From positions 1 to 37,562 of the forward strand of contig CAJQRC010000065.1 in NCBI GenBank assembly GCA_905480645.1: DNA of 37,562 nucleotides. The letters run 5' to 3'. The stretch comes from an uncultured Tateyamaria sp. GTDB taxonomy: Bacteria > Pseudomonadota > Alphaproteobacteria > Rhodobacterales > Rhodobacteraceae. Numbering within the stretch: the stretch's first letter is position 1; each line of letters begins with the position of its first letter. This document shows, piece by piece, positions 8,151 through 17,012 of the stretch. A program made the translations under genes and the position numbers. Under the pieces are notes generated by a model. The model worked only from the letters and a program-made list of their open reading frames with translations, did not search any database and was not told where the DNA came from.

Positions 8151-8621
8151 TCAGCTAAAGCTGATTTTTAAAATTTCATAAAATTTATCACCCCCAGGAG
8201 TGCGCACCTCTACGCTATCACCTTCTTCTTTACCGATTAATGCGCGTGCTATTGGTGACTTAATATTTAACAGACCTTTTTCGATGCTGGCTTCATATTC
8301 TCCAACGATCTGATAGGTTTTTTCGGCTTCAGTATCTTCATCTACGAGAGTTACAGTGGCTCCAAATTTAATTGATCCGGAAAGTTTAGAGGGATCAATA
8401 ACTTCTGCCAAGGAAATTACTCCCTCAAGCTCTTTAATACGGCCTTCGATGAAAGATTGTTTTTCTTTTGCTGAATGATACTCTGCGTTCTCAGATAAAT
8501 CGCCGTGCTCGCGAGCTTCTGCTATCGCTTTGATGATTGCAGGACGTTCCTCTGCTTTGAGGTGTTTTAACTCTGTTTCTAGCGCTATTGCTCCAGCGCG
8601 GGTCATAGGGATTTTATCCAT
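8151..8621 (-). CDS. greA: Transcript cleavage factor GreA
   Basis: A 156-residue protein with both GreA domains: an N-terminal coiled-coil hairpin (residues ~1-75) with the conserved tip [20 protein letters not shown], including the paired acidic residues (D41 and E44) that enter the RNA polymerase secondary channel, and a C-terminal FKBP-like domain ending YEILKISFS. GreA releases backtracked RNA polymerase by stimulating transcript cleavage. Length is standard. There is no strong Shine-Dalgarno before the ATG, and the upstream region of more than 500 bp holds no other gene, so it has its own promoter. The next gene on the strand starts 63 bp downstream and may be co-transcribed. Confidence 0.96.
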   Translation of the reverse strand: MDKIPMTRAGAIALETELKHLKAEERPAIIKAIAEAREHGDLSENAEYHSAKEKQSFIEGRIKELEGVISLAEVIDPSKLSGSIKFGATVTLVDEDTEAEKTYQIVGEYEASIEKGLLNIKSPIARALIGKEEGDSVEVRTPGGDKFYEILKISFS

Positions 8622-9180
8622 TGGTGGCGTCCAAGTAGTGTTAAGGGTGGCGTTATTTAAGGGCCACTATCATATCAATTTTAGGTAGCAGACTAGATGG
8701 CGTAATGGAATGCAAGTGCATTTCCCGAATTGATTAAATCTCCGTATATGTCAAACTCGGTATGTGATCAATATTTACTAATAAAGCAAATAGTCCTGCT
8801 GTCTGATTTAGCTTTTCGCGATTACTCAATTATAATTCTATGAAAAATAAATTGTGTTCAATTATTTTTTAACCGGTTCGTATTTTCTTCTGTACTTGGT
8901 TTCATGTGGAGGGCGTAGAATCACAAACTTTAATTGATATTTTTAAAGCATAAGGCATAGTTTATTCAACCTAATGGAAAAATTCTGAGAATTTCGATTT
9001 GATGTATGAGTTTTGGCAGTTTGGCATAACGTCACATGAGAAAAATAAAGATGTTGAGGAGTTTTGGCTATTTTAATGCTTTGCTATGATTGCAATGCTG
9101 CTGATGCTACTTTAGCCAAGCCATAGTGGATTGTTTAGAGGAAATACTGCCTCGTCTCGGGCAATAGGGTAGGAGTGGTT
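8622..9180. other. Gene-free divergent region between greA and ETF-QO
   Basis: About 560 AT-rich bases with no credible coding frame, tRNA or rRNA. It must hold the promoters of greA (leftward) and the ETF-QO gene (rightward). Two small symmetries are visible: AATGCA-AG-TGCATT near 8710-8723, and a perfect 7-bp inverted repeat TTGGCTA (9064-9070) with TAGCCAA (9113-9119), 42 bp apart, in the expected ETF-QO leader. I cannot assign a function to either. Confidence 0.6.
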
Positions 9181-10830
9181 GTGGCGTATATTGAACGTGA
9201 AATGATGGAGTATGACGTTGTAATTGTCGGTGCTGGCCCAGCAGGGTTGTCTGCAGCCATACGATTAAAGCAACTGAACGCTGAACTTAGTGTCGTGGTT
9301 CTTGAAAAAGGTTCTGAAGTTGGGGCTCATATTTTGTCCGGTGCGGTTCTGGATCCTGTCGGCCTTGATGCACTGATTCCAGATTGGAGAGCAAAAAAAG
9401 CTCCGTTAAACGTGAAGGTAAAGAACGACAAATTTTATATTCTGGGCGAAGCAGGCAAATTGCGCCTGCCCAATTTTCCCATGCCCCCTCTGATGAATAA
9501 CCACGGTAATTATATTGTTTCAATGGGCAATGTTTGCCGCTGGATGGCTGAACAAGCAGAGGGATTAGGTGTTGAAATTTTTACAGGGATGGCCTGCTCA
9601 GAATTAGTTTATGGTGATAATGACGAAGTTAGAGGAGTTGTTGCCGGTGTGTTTGGTCTTGAGAGTGATGGTTCTATCGGTGAGAGCACTGAGCCGGGGA
9701 TGGAATTACATGGTAAATATGTATTCTTATCGGAGGGTGTGCGTGGATCATTATCTAAAGAAGTCATAGCTAAATACGATCTGTCTAAAGGTAAGGAGCC
9801 GCAGAAATTTGGTCTTGGGATGAAAGAAATATGGGAGGTTGAACCAGACAAGCACAAAGAAGGTTCAGTTACTCACACAATGGGTTGGCCACTTGGAAGC
9901 AACGCCGGTGGTGGAGCGTTCATTTATCATCTTGAAAATAACCAAGTGTATGTCGGCTTTGTCGTGCACCTAAATTATAAGAACCCTTATTTATTTCCTT
10001 ATATGGAATTTCAGCGTTTTAAGAACCATCCAATGATTTCGAACCTTTTAGAGGGCGGCAAACGCGTTGCGTATGGTGCACGCGCAATTTCAGAGGGTGG
10101 CTACCAATCGATGCCAAAGATGGTGGCACCGGGTGTTGCTCTGTTGGGCTGCTCAGTTGGTATGGTCAACGTGCCCCGAATTAAGGGTAACCATAATGCA
10201 ATGCTATCCGGTAAGGCAGCTGCTGAAGCTGCGTTTGAAGCAATAGATGCAGAGCGTTCAGGTGACGAATTAACAGCTTACGAGGCGGTTGTTCGAAATG
10301 GCGCGATTGGTGCCGACTTGAAGAAGGTCCGCAATGTAAAACCTCTGTGGTCGAAATATGGCTTAACGGCTTCTTTAATTTTGGGTGGCCTAGATATGTG
10401 GACTAACTCACTTGGCTTTTCTCTTTTTGGGACTCAAAAACATTATAAAAATGATGCAGAGGCGACTGAAGAGGCGAGTAAGCACTCGCCTATTGATTAC
10501 CCAAAGCCGGATGGAAAATTAACCTTCGATCGATTAACCAACGTTGCCTTTTCCTTTACAAATCACGAGGAAACCCAGCCTCCTCATCTTCATCTTAAAG
10601 ATGCTGCAGTGCCTGTGGAAGTGAACTTGGCCAGATATGCTGGCCCCTCTGCACGCTATTGTCCCGCTGGTGTCTACGAATTTGTAAAAGAAGCGGGTGG
10701 CGATACTCGTTTCGTAATTAATTTCCAGAATTGTGTGCACTGTAAAACTTGCGACATAAAGGATCCAAGTCAAAACATTAATTGGACGACACCGCAAGGA
10801 GGTGGTGGGCCAAACTATCCTAATATGTAG
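9181..10830 (+). CDS. Electron transfer flavoprotein-ubiquinone oxidoreductase
   Basis: A 549-residue flavo-iron-sulfur protein of the inner membrane surface. It takes electrons from reduced ETF, fed by acyl-CoA and other dehydrogenases, and passes them to ubiquinone. Near the N-terminus is the FAD motif VGAGPAGLSAAIRL. At the C-terminus CPAGVYEF and NCVHCKTCDIKDPSQNINW supply the four cysteines of the 4Fe-4S cluster, and the final GGGGPNYPNM is typical. I start at the GTG at 9181, because AGGAG at 9171-9175 is then correctly spaced and the product begins MAYIEREMMEYDVV like related proteins; the frame is open two codons further upstream. Family length is normal and nothing is missing. Confidence 0.96.
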   Translation: MAYIEREMMEYDVVIVGAGPAGLSAAIRLKQLNAELSVVVLEKGSEVGAHILSGAVLDPVGLDALIPDWRAKKAPLNVKVKNDKFYILGEAGKLRLPNFPMPPLMNNHGNYIVSMGNVCRWMAEQAEGLGVEIFTGMACSELVYGDNDEVRGVVAGVFGLESDGSIGESTEPGMELHGKYVFLSEGVRGSLSKEVIAKYDLSKGKEPQKFGLGMKEIWEVEPDKHKEGSVTHTMGWPLGSNAGGGAFIYHLENNQVYVGFVVHLNYKNPYLFPYMEFQRFKNHPMISNLLEGGKRVAYGARAISEGGYQSMPKMVAPGVALLGCSVGMVNVPRIKGNHNAMLSGKAAAEAAFEAIDAERSGDELTAYEAVVRNGAIGADLKKVRNVKPLWSKYGLTASLILGGLDMWTNSLGFSLFGTQKHYKNDAEATEEASKHSPIDYPKPDGKLTFDRLTNVAFSFTNHEETQPPHLHLKDAAVPVEVNLARYAGPSARYCPAGVYEFVKEAGGDTRFVINFQNCVHCKTCDIKDPSQNINWTTPQGGGGPNYPNM

Positions 10831-11014
10831 CGTGAATCAAAATAATCAGTGATTTTAAAAGTTGTTTTACAGTAGCCATAGCTAGGAATGATTTAACTAT
10901 GTGATAAGAATTATAAAGGCTTTTAAGTCGTGCCGGATTGTATCTGGCCTTTGCAGTGTTACTTAAGAGATAGACTGATTAAAAATTGATGCCTAAAATA
11001 GGAATGCAACGAAA

Positions 11015-12727
11015 ATGATTAAATTGTTCAACAATATTTTCGTCTGCGCTGCCGTCATTTTCACGTTTTCCGTGCCAGTGTTCGGGCAATCCTTTTCCGG
11101 CGCTTATTTAGCGGGTCAAAATGCGGCTTCTCGAAGTGATTTTGAGGCCGCTGGTTCATATTATATTCAAGCACTAGCTCAAGATCCAAATAATGCAAAA
11201 GTTGCTGAATCTGCGATATTCGCACAGATTGCATTGGGCGACGTACTGAGAGCAAAACCGTTAGCGGCAGTTTTGGAAGCCCGTGGAGTTCAAAGCCAGA
11301 TCGCGCATATGACCATAATTGCAACATTGTTTTATGAGGAAAATTATGAGGGCTACTTGGCGCGCGAGGTTGAAACAAGCGGTGTCGGGCCGCTTGTTGA
11401 TGGCTTACTATCGGCTTGGGCGCAAGTTGGTCTGAAAAATCGTGTGGATGCATTAGCCCAATTTGACAAAATAGCAGAGCAATCTGGCCTTCAAGGGTTT
11501 GCACTGTATCATAAAGCTATGGCATTGGGTGCTCTGGGTGACTTTGAGGCTGCCGAAGAAATTTTTGCGAAATATGACAGCGGCCCTTTGCAGCAGACCA
11601 GACGTGGAATTTTAGCGCGAGCGGAAATATTATCTCAACTTGGTCGTAACGAAGATGCACTAGCCTCTATCCGTGCCGCTTTTGGATCTACACCTGATCC
11701 AGAACTTACAGTTTTCGCAAAAATTCTTGAAACTGGTGGCACTTTACCTTTTAGTCACATCACATCTGCGCGGGACGGCGCAGCGGAAGTTTTTTATTCT
11801 GTTGCTGGTGCATTACAACAAGAAGCTGGAGCCGACTATACCTTACTTTACGCTCGGGTAGCGAGCTTCTTAAGACCAGATCATATTGACACTTTACTAT
11901 TGAGTGCAGAGCTTTTGGAAAGCTTGGATCAATATAAATTAGCTAATACTGCTTATAAGGGCGTGCCTGCGGATCATTCAGCATTTCATGCTGCTGAATT
12001 GGGACGGGCAGATGTTTTACGTCAATCGGGGAAACCAGACGCCTCTATTGAAGTACTGGAACAACTGGCAAAAAGATTTGATGATTTGGCAATTGTGTAT
12101 TCTACGCTTGGTGACGTTTTGCGTCAGCAGGAGCAATTTGAGGAAGCTGTATCTGCATATGATCGAGCTTTAGAGTTGACGACAGATGGTGCTCGTGGAA
12201 GTTGGTTTCTTCACTATGCACGCGCTATTTCGCTAGAACGCTTGGAAGAATGGCCGCGAGCCGAGTCGGATTTTCGCAAGGCACTGGAATTAAATCCTGG
12301 GCAGCCTCAGGTGTTGAATTACCTCGGTTATTCATTAGTAGAAAAGCAGGTAAAACTTAAAGAAGCGCTTTCAATGATAGAGCAGGCGGTTACTACTAGT
12401 CCAGAAAGCGGTTATATTGTCGATTCTTTGGGTTGGGTGCTTTATCGACTTGGTCGTTATCAGGAAGCTACTCAACATATGGAACGAGCTGTTGAACTGA
12501 TGCCCATCGATCCAGTGGTCAATGACCACCTTGGAGATGTCTATTGGGCTGTTGGCCGGGAGCGGGAGGCTCAATTCCAGTGGATGCGCGCACTTAGTTT
12601 TGTAGACCCCAAAGATACGGATGGTGAAGCTGACCCAGATCGTATGCGCCGGAAGCTGGAAGTTGGGCTGGATCAAGTTTTGCAAGAAGAGGACGCAGAG
12701 CCTCTGAAAGTTACTGACGAAGACTGA
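11015..12727 (+). CDS. Secreted tetratricopeptide-repeat protein
   Basis: A 570-residue protein with a signal peptide (hydrophobic stretch at residues ~8-22, likely cleavage after VFG before QSF), so it acts in the periplasm or as an outer-membrane-associated protein. The rest is helical repeats. The clearest TPR units are in the C-terminal half, at about residues 350-500, for example LGDVLRQQEQFEEAVSAYDR, YLGYSLVEKQVKLKEALSMI and LGWVLYRLGRYQEATQHMER, followed by an acidic tail. TPRs bind partner proteins; the partner is unknown. It ends 10 bp before ispE and is probably co-transcribed with it, a pairing that also occurs in other Rhodobacterales. The ATG has only a weak ribosome site. Confidence 0.87.
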   Translation: MIKLFNNIFVCAAVIFTFSVPVFGQSFSGAYLAGQNAASRSDFEAAGSYYIQALAQDPNNAKVAESAIFAQIALGDVLRAKPLAAVLEARGVQSQIAHMTIIATLFYEENYEGYLAREVETSGVGPLVDGLLSAWAQVGLKNRVDALAQFDKIAEQSGLQGFALYHKAMALGALGDFEAAEEIFAKYDSGPLQQTRRGILARAEILSQLGRNEDALASIRAAFGSTPDPELTVFAKILETGGTLPFSHITSARDGAAEVFYSVAGALQQEAGADYTLLYARVASFLRPDHIDTLLLSAELLESLDQYKLANTAYKGVPADHSAFHAAELGRADVLRQSGKPDASIEVLEQLAKRFDDLAIVYSTLGDVLRQQEQFEEAVSAYDRALELTTDGARGSWFLHYARAISLERLEEWPRAESDFRKALELNPGQPQVLNYLGYSLVEKQVKLKEALSMIEQAVTTSPESGYIVDSLGWVLYRLGRYQEATQHMERAVELMPIDPVVNDHLGDVYWAVGREREAQFQWMRALSFVDPKDTDGEADPDRMRRKLEVGLDQVLQEEDAEPLKVTDED

Positions 12728-12737
12728 TTGTTCGAAT

Positions 12738-13664
12738 ATGTCCCAAAACGTTTCATATCATGTACGTGCACCAGCAAAAATAAACCTCACACTGCATGTT
12801 ACTGGTCAAAGACCTGATGGGTATCATATTTTGGATTCTCTCGTTGTCTTTGCCGATGTATGTGATATCCTCACTATTAAGCGTAGTCACAACTTTTCTT
12901 TTACAGTTAAAGGAACTGAAGCTGCTGGCACGCCTGCAAACGATGAAAATCTCGTGCTGAAGGTGGCACGTTTGTTTTTGGAAGCACAAAATCTATCATT
13001 AGTTCTCAAAAAAAGTTTGCCAGTATCTTCAGGGATTGGCGGCGGATCTGCTGATGCTGCTGCAGCATTTCGAGGTCTTTTGTGTCATTCGCATGGCTTA
13101 CTACCTGGTGAAAGTATCCCAACTGACTTTTTTAACCTCGATCAAACACCAATAGGTCGGCGGTTATTTCAACTAGGTGCAGATATTCCTGTCTGTGTAA
13201 TGTCGCAAACTATGCGGATGCGTGGAATTGGTGAAAATCTAAAATCGGTACAAGGTCTCCCAGAAATGTGGGCTATTTTGGTTAATCCAAGGGTAGCTAT
13301 ATCTACACCCACTGTATTTAAAAAATTGACAGAAAAATCAAACCCACCAATGCCGGATAATATTCCTAAATTTAAAACTATTGAATGTTTTGTTTCATGG
13401 CTAGCCGCACAGCGAAATGACCTTGAGCAACCTGCTATGTCTCTCGTTCCAGAAATAAAACAAGTAATAGATAGATTTAACGCAAGTTCAGATTGCATGT
13501 TTGCAAGGATGTCTGGGTCCGGTGCTACTTGCTTTGGTTTGTATGCCAACAAAGCGCGAGCGATGGCGGATCTGCAGAAAGTTCAGAGGGAATTTCCCAA
13601 CTGGTGGGTGCAAAATACTTTTTTGGGTTCATCGGCCTCACTAGCAATGCCACGAGCTACTTGA
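12738..13664 (+). CDS. ispE: 4-diphosphocytidyl-2-C-methyl-D-erythritol kinase IspE
   Basis: A 308-residue GHMP kinase of the non-mevalonate isoprenoid pathway; it phosphorylates CDP-methylerythritol with ATP. The N-terminal substrate motif PAKINLTLHVTGQRPDGYH (residues ~12-30), the ATP-binding glycine loop PVSSGIGGGSADAAAAF (~residues 94-110) and the C-terminal RMSGSGATCFGLY are all present. Length is slightly above the usual ~280-290 residues. It lies 10 bp behind the TPR gene with no strong ribosome site of its own, which suggests coupling to that gene. Its end overlaps ispB, on the other strand, by eight bases. Confidence 0.95.
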   Translation: MSQNVSYHVRAPAKINLTLHVTGQRPDGYHILDSLVVFADVCDILTIKRSHNFSFTVKGTEAAGTPANDENLVLKVARLFLEAQNLSLVLKKSLPVSSGIGGGSADAAAAFRGLLCHSHGLLPGESIPTDFFNLDQTPIGRRLFQLGADIPVCVMSQTMRMRGIGENLKSVQGLPEMWAILVNPRVAISTPTVFKKLTEKSNPPMPDNIPKFKTIECFVSWLAAQRNDLEQPAMSLVPEIKQVIDRFNASSDCMFARMSGSGATCFGLYANKARAMADLQKVQREFPNWWVQNTFLGSSASLAMPRAT

Positions 13665-14667
13665 GGCGCGCTACTACATAGGTAGCCAAGTCGTATAGGA
13701 TCGACTTTATGTCATGGTCAGGAAGGGGTGCTAGAGCTGCTTTCGCTTTGTTTGCCCAACTGATGGCGTCTAAACGTGTAGCCTCCAAGGCTCCATGCTT
13801 TTGCAGTAAACTGATTGCGCGTTCCAAGTCACCATCTTCTTGGCTGCCTTTTTCGATTGTGCGACTCCAGAAAGCCTGCTCTTTGCTATCGGCATTTGCC
13901 ACAGCCTTTATGACTGGCAAAGTTAGTTTTCGTTCGCGAAAATCATCACCAATATTCTTACCTGTTATGGATGATTGCCCGTCATAGTCTAATAAATCAT
14001 CTACTACTTGAAACGAGATACCAAGTGAATCGCCGTAGTCAGAAAGAGCTTGTACTGTAGATACATCAGCGCCTGCTATCACGCCTCCAACTTTTGTCGC
14101 AGCAGAAAACAGCGCAGCCGTTTTCCCACGCACTACTTGAAGGTAAATATCTTCGTCTGTGGCGAGATCCTGCGCTGCGGTCATTTGTAATACTTCTCCC
14201 TCTGCTATCGTTGCAGAGGCGTCGGATAAAATACGGAGTACATCCATTGAGCCGGTTTCGGTCATCAGTTGGAAACTGCGTGAAAATAGGTAGTCACCAA
14301 CTAGAACTGAAGACTTGTTGTCCCATAAAAGATTTGCCGTAGGTCGACCGCGGCGCTGTGCACTTTCATCAACAACATCATCATGCAAGAGAGTTGCTGT
14401 GTGTATGAATTCAACTGTTGCCGCCAAGTGCACGTGATATGGACCCTCATAACCGCAAATATGTGCAGATGCTAATGTAAGCATTGGGCGCAACCTTTTG
14501 CCACCAGCGTCAATCAAATGGCGTGTTACTTCTGGAATCCTAGGGGCGTATTTGGAGGCCATCCGATCGCGAATTAACAGGTTAACTGCTTCCATGTCTG
14601 CAGCAACATACTTCGCCAGACGATCGTGAGGTTTCGTGATTTTAGTTATGTTCATAACTGGCTCCAT
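13657..14667 (-). CDS. ispB: Long-chain polyprenyl diphosphate synthase (ubiquinone side-chain)
   Basis: A 336-residue all-alpha prenyltransferase with both aspartate-rich motifs, DDVVD at residues 96-100 and DDLLD at 223-227, and the GGKRLRP substrate motif at 55-61. Residue A91, five before the first DD, is small, which fits an enzyme making long products such as the C40-C50 tail of ubiquinone. The frame extends 23 codons further upstream, but I start at the ATG at 14665-14667, because GAGAGG lies 5 bp before it and the upstream residues look unrelated. It converges with ispE, overlapping it by eight bases, and is divergent from the DUF2007 gene. The product chain length (octa- or decaprenyl) cannot be fixed here. 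Confidence 0.93.
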   Translation of the reverse strand: MEPVMNITKITKPHDRLAKYVAADMEAVNLLIRDRMASKYAPRIPEVTRHLIDAGGKRLRPMLTLASAHICGYEGPYHVHLAATVEFIHTATLLHDDVVDESAQRRGRPTANLLWDNKSSVLVGDYLFSRSFQLMTETGSMDVLRILSDASATIAEGEVLQMTAAQDLATDEDIYLQVVRGKTAALFSAATKVGGVIAGADVSTVQALSDYGDSLGISFQVVDDLLDYDGQSSITGKNIGDDFRERKLTLPVIKAVANADSKEQAFWSRTIEKGSQEDGDLERAISLLQKHGALEATRLDAISWANKAKAALAPLPDHDIKSILYDLATYVVARLK

Positions 14668-14713
14668 CGAGACCTCTCGACATATAGGGTCATATGATAT
14701 TACATGCGATAGC

Positions 14714-14929
14714 ATGAAAGAACTTTTGCGTAGCACTGACCCAACAACTATTGCATTCGCTTCCGCTCTACTTGGAGGTGAAGGTATAGACTGCTTTCAA
14801 ATGGACGTAAATATGAGTATACTTGAAGGCGGCATTGGAATTTTTCCCCGCCGATTGATGGTGCGATCTGATGTTCATGATGAAGCACTATTGGTTATGC
14901 GAGACAATGATATCGACCTCGGATACTGA
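14714..14929 (+). CDS. DUF2007 small protein (putative signal-transducing fold)
   Basis: A 71-residue protein, MKELLRSTDPTTIAFASALL and on, with the compact beta-alpha-beta pattern of DUF2007, a family of small proteins that bear a GlnB-like fold and have no proven function. I take the ATG at 14714, because the open frame upstream overlaps the ispB start and does not resemble the family. There is no good ribosome site. Its last 23 bases overlap the start of the tRNA methyltransferase gene in another frame, so the two are likely coupled. Confidence 0.82.
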   Translation: MKELLRSTDPTTIAFASALLGGEGIDCFQMDVNMSILEGGIGIFPRRLMVRSDVHDEALLVMRDNDIDLGY

Positions 14930-15650
14930 ATTAACCTATGATGCGTTTCTTGGAGGGAAACTGCATTTATGGCAGCCCCGCAGAGGATATCGTGCCGGTG
15001 TAGATCCAGTTTTGCTGGCGGCATCTGTTGAGGCTAAAGCAGGGCAATCAGTTTTAGATCTGGGTTGTGGTGTGGGAACAGCGGCGCTATGCCTTTCAGC
15101 CCGCGTGCCGGGCTTAAAAGTTTTAGGAATTGAGCGACAGTCGCTGTACGCAGAACTAGCCATCCGTAACGGGCTTGATGTGGTTAGAGCAGATCTTACA
15201 AAGCTTCCTGCTAAAATCAATCAATTGAGGTTTGATCATGTTTTGGCTAACCCCCCATATTTTGATCGCAGAGAGGGTGACGCCGCAGCGGATCCGGGTC
15301 GTGAAGGCGCTTTGGGTATCGATACCCCTTTAAAAGAATGGGTTGGCACAGCGGCACGTCACCTGCGTCACAAAGGATACTTATATATGATTCATAGAGT
15401 TGAACGGTTACCAGACATATTAGCCGCTGCAATGGGGCAACTAGGAAGCATCGAAATTTGGCCGCTCTGTCCCAGAGCCGGAAAAGCTGCAGAGTTATTA
15501 ATTTTTCGTGCGCGTAAAAATGGAAAAGCAAAATTCCGCTTACAGGCGCCTTTAATTTTGCACACAGGAACAGCCCATGTTGTGGATGGCGACAGCTACA
15601 GGCCGGAAATTCAAGCAGTTTTGCGCGAGGGAATGGGGTTGCTGCAATAG
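14907..15650 (+). CDS. SAM-dependent methyltransferase, tRNA1(Val) adenine-N6 type
   Basis: A 247-residue methyltransferase of the small-domain (MTS) class. The SAM-binding motif VLDLGCGVGTAAL is at about residues 45-57, an acidic strand end follows in LGIERQ, and NPPYF at about residues 113-117 is the adenine/amine-methylating motif of N6-type enzymes. This fits TrmN6 (YfiC), which methylates A37 of tRNA-Val, but the exact target is not proven from sequence. I chose the ATG at 14907, since the product then starts MISTSDTELTYDAFLGGKL, as in relatives. It overlaps the DUF2007 gene by 23 bases and the ispB-DUF2007-methyltransferase order recurs in Rhodobacterales. Confidence 0.87.
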   Translation: MISTSDTELTYDAFLGGKLHLWQPRRGYRAGVDPVLLAASVEAKAGQSVLDLGCGVGTAALCLSARVPGLKVLGIERQSLYAELAIRNGLDVVRADLTKLPAKINQLRFDHVLANPPYFDRREGDAAADPGREGALGIDTPLKEWVGTAARHLRHKGYLYMIHRVERLPDILAAAMGQLGSIEIWPLCPRAGKAAELLIFRARKNGKAKFRLQAPLILHTGTAHVVDGDSYRPEIQAVLREGMGLLQ

Positions 15651-15682
15651 AAACTGATAAATTGTATTTTACGATTTGAGTA

Positions 15683-15702
15683 CATGCTGCGCATGCAGCG
15701 TG
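15683..15702 (+). other. 8-bp hairpin with GCAT loop upstream of the YdcH-type gene
   Basis: CATGCTGC (15683-15690), a four-base loop and GCAGCGTG (15695-15702) pair over eight positions, with one G-T wobble. It lies between the methyltransferase stop and the next start. There is no T-run after it, so it is not a standard terminator; it could attenuate, or protect a transcript end. Confidence 0.4.
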
Positions 15703-15759
15703 ACACGAGCATATTATTATGGTTTTGTAAAAATGCACTTCATTAGCAAGGAGAATTAC

Positions 15760-15924
15760 ATGAGCGTGACAGCCCACCTTGAAGAATTAAAAAAGAAGCA
15801 TCAAAGCTTGAGCGAGCAAGTCGATATAGTTCAACGATATCCCGCGGCAGATCAGATTGAAGTAGCTGTAATGAAAAAACAGAAACTTAAGTTAAAAGAG
15901 GAAATTATCCGATTGTCGGCTTAG
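15760..15924 (+). CDS. YdcH-family small protein (DUF465)
   Basis: A 54-residue, highly charged, all-helical protein: MSVTAHLEELKKKHQSLSEQ, then VDIVQRYPAADQIEVAVMKK, then a lysine-rich second helix ending IIRLSA. This is the two-helix hairpin pattern of DUF465/YdcH proteins, which are of unknown function. An AAGGAG ribosome site at 15748-15753 fixes the ATG at 15760; an open frame upstream from 15676 is not translated by this signal. The stop codon shares four bases (TTAG) with the convergent EamA gene. Confidence 0.88.
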   Translation: MSVTAHLEELKKKHQSLSEQVDIVQRYPAADQIEVAVMKKQKLKLKEEIIRLSA

Positions 15925-16790
15925 TTCTTAATTTGTATACTTGAACTAGCTGCAAGAAGTGCTCCCGCAGCTATCATAATAGCAGCAGCACCCAGAGACC
16001 AACTGGGTGTTGCAATGCCAGCAATTACTAAAAATGCAGTGGACAATAACGGTGCTGCATAAGAAGCAGTACCCACAATTTGTATGTTACCCTTTTTAAT
16101 TGCGATGTCCCAAACAAAAAATGCGAGGCCGACAGGCCCAATTCCTAACAATATTAAGCTTGACCAGCCAATTGCGTTCTGTGGCCATACAGTATCTTCT
16201 AAAATTAAATGTAAAGGAAGAGACAATGCTGCACTACCAATGCAAAAGACTGCAACAGAGGCGGTAGGTACAGTGTCAAATTTGCGCGAAAGCACAGAGT
16301 ACCCAGACCATATCAGCGCGCACCCTAGGGCTAGAAGGTACCCATAAAGGTTGTTTGGGTTAAAGTCAGAAATACCTCCAGAAATTATCAATGCTGCACC
16401 AAAAAAACCAAGTATAGCCCCGCTAATATGCTGCAGTGACAAGCGTTCATTCGGCAATAAACCAGACATTAAAACTATCAAAAGTGGCCATAAATATGCA
16501 ATAAGACTGGCCTCAGCGGCTGGAGCATGCCTTAGGGCAGAAAAATATAAAGAGTGATAACCAAATAAGCCAAGAGTACCAAAAATAAAAATTTGCAATG
16601 GTATTTTACTCAGTTTTCGAATGTTGCCGGTTGCCACAGTCCAAATAAGGCCAAGAACTCCACCTATCAAGAAACATATTGTCATCAATAGAAAGGGAGG
16701 GGTAGGTGCTGAACCCACAGAGAGTAAAGCGAGTAGACCCCATAGAGCAATAGCAATAAAACCGAGACTGGTCGCGTTTTGACGATTCAA
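15921..16790 (-). CDS. EamA-family (drug/metabolite) exporter
   Basis: A 289-residue membrane protein with about ten hydrophobic helices in two repeated halves of five, the DMT/EamA layout. Typical features are a first helix with IALWGLLALL, and SLYFSALRHAPAAEASLIAYLWPLLIVLMS at the end of the first half. Such proteins export amino acids or metabolites; the substrate is unknown. The apparent start is a TTG at 16788-16790 without a clear ribosome site; no ATG precedes the first helix, so the start is uncertain by a few codons. It faces the YdcH-type gene, with a four-base overlap of the ends. Confidence 0.88.
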   Translation of the reverse strand: MNRQNATSLGFIAIALWGLLALLSVGSAPTPPFLLMTICFLIGGVLGLIWTVATGNIRKLSKIPLQIFIFGTLGLFGYHSLYFSALRHAPAAEASLIAYLWPLLIVLMSGLLPNERLSLQHISGAILGFFGAALIISGGISDFNPNNLYGYLLALGCALIWSGYSVLSRKFDTVPTASVAVFCIGSAALSLPLHLILEDTVWPQNAIGWSSLILLGIGPVGLAFFVWDIAIKKGNIQIVGTASYAAPLLSTAFLVIAGIATPSWSLGAAAIMIAAGALLAASSSIQIKN

Positions 16791-17012
16791 AAAGTAAGCT
16801 TTCTATTGATAGTAACTAGACTAGTTCACAACAGCATACCTTTAATTATAGGACTCATAGCTTTTGCTAACGCTGCTTTTTAATGTCAGTTTTGGTATTC
16901 TCCAACATCCAGTTGCAATTCGACTGTTGCTTTCACGTTAAAGAGATAGATGGACTAGTTTAAGAAACATCTTTTTTGTCTTTACCATAATATTTTATAG
17001 TCAGTAAATTAA

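Noticed and set aside
12728-12740. TTCGAA-like sequence before ispE as part of a tRNA T-loop
   Set aside because: There is no room for a tRNA in the 10-bp gap and no acceptor or anticodon stem around it.
13169-13552. Open frame of 127 codons opposite ispE
   Set aside because: Antisense to a complete kinase gene with all motifs; no independent support.
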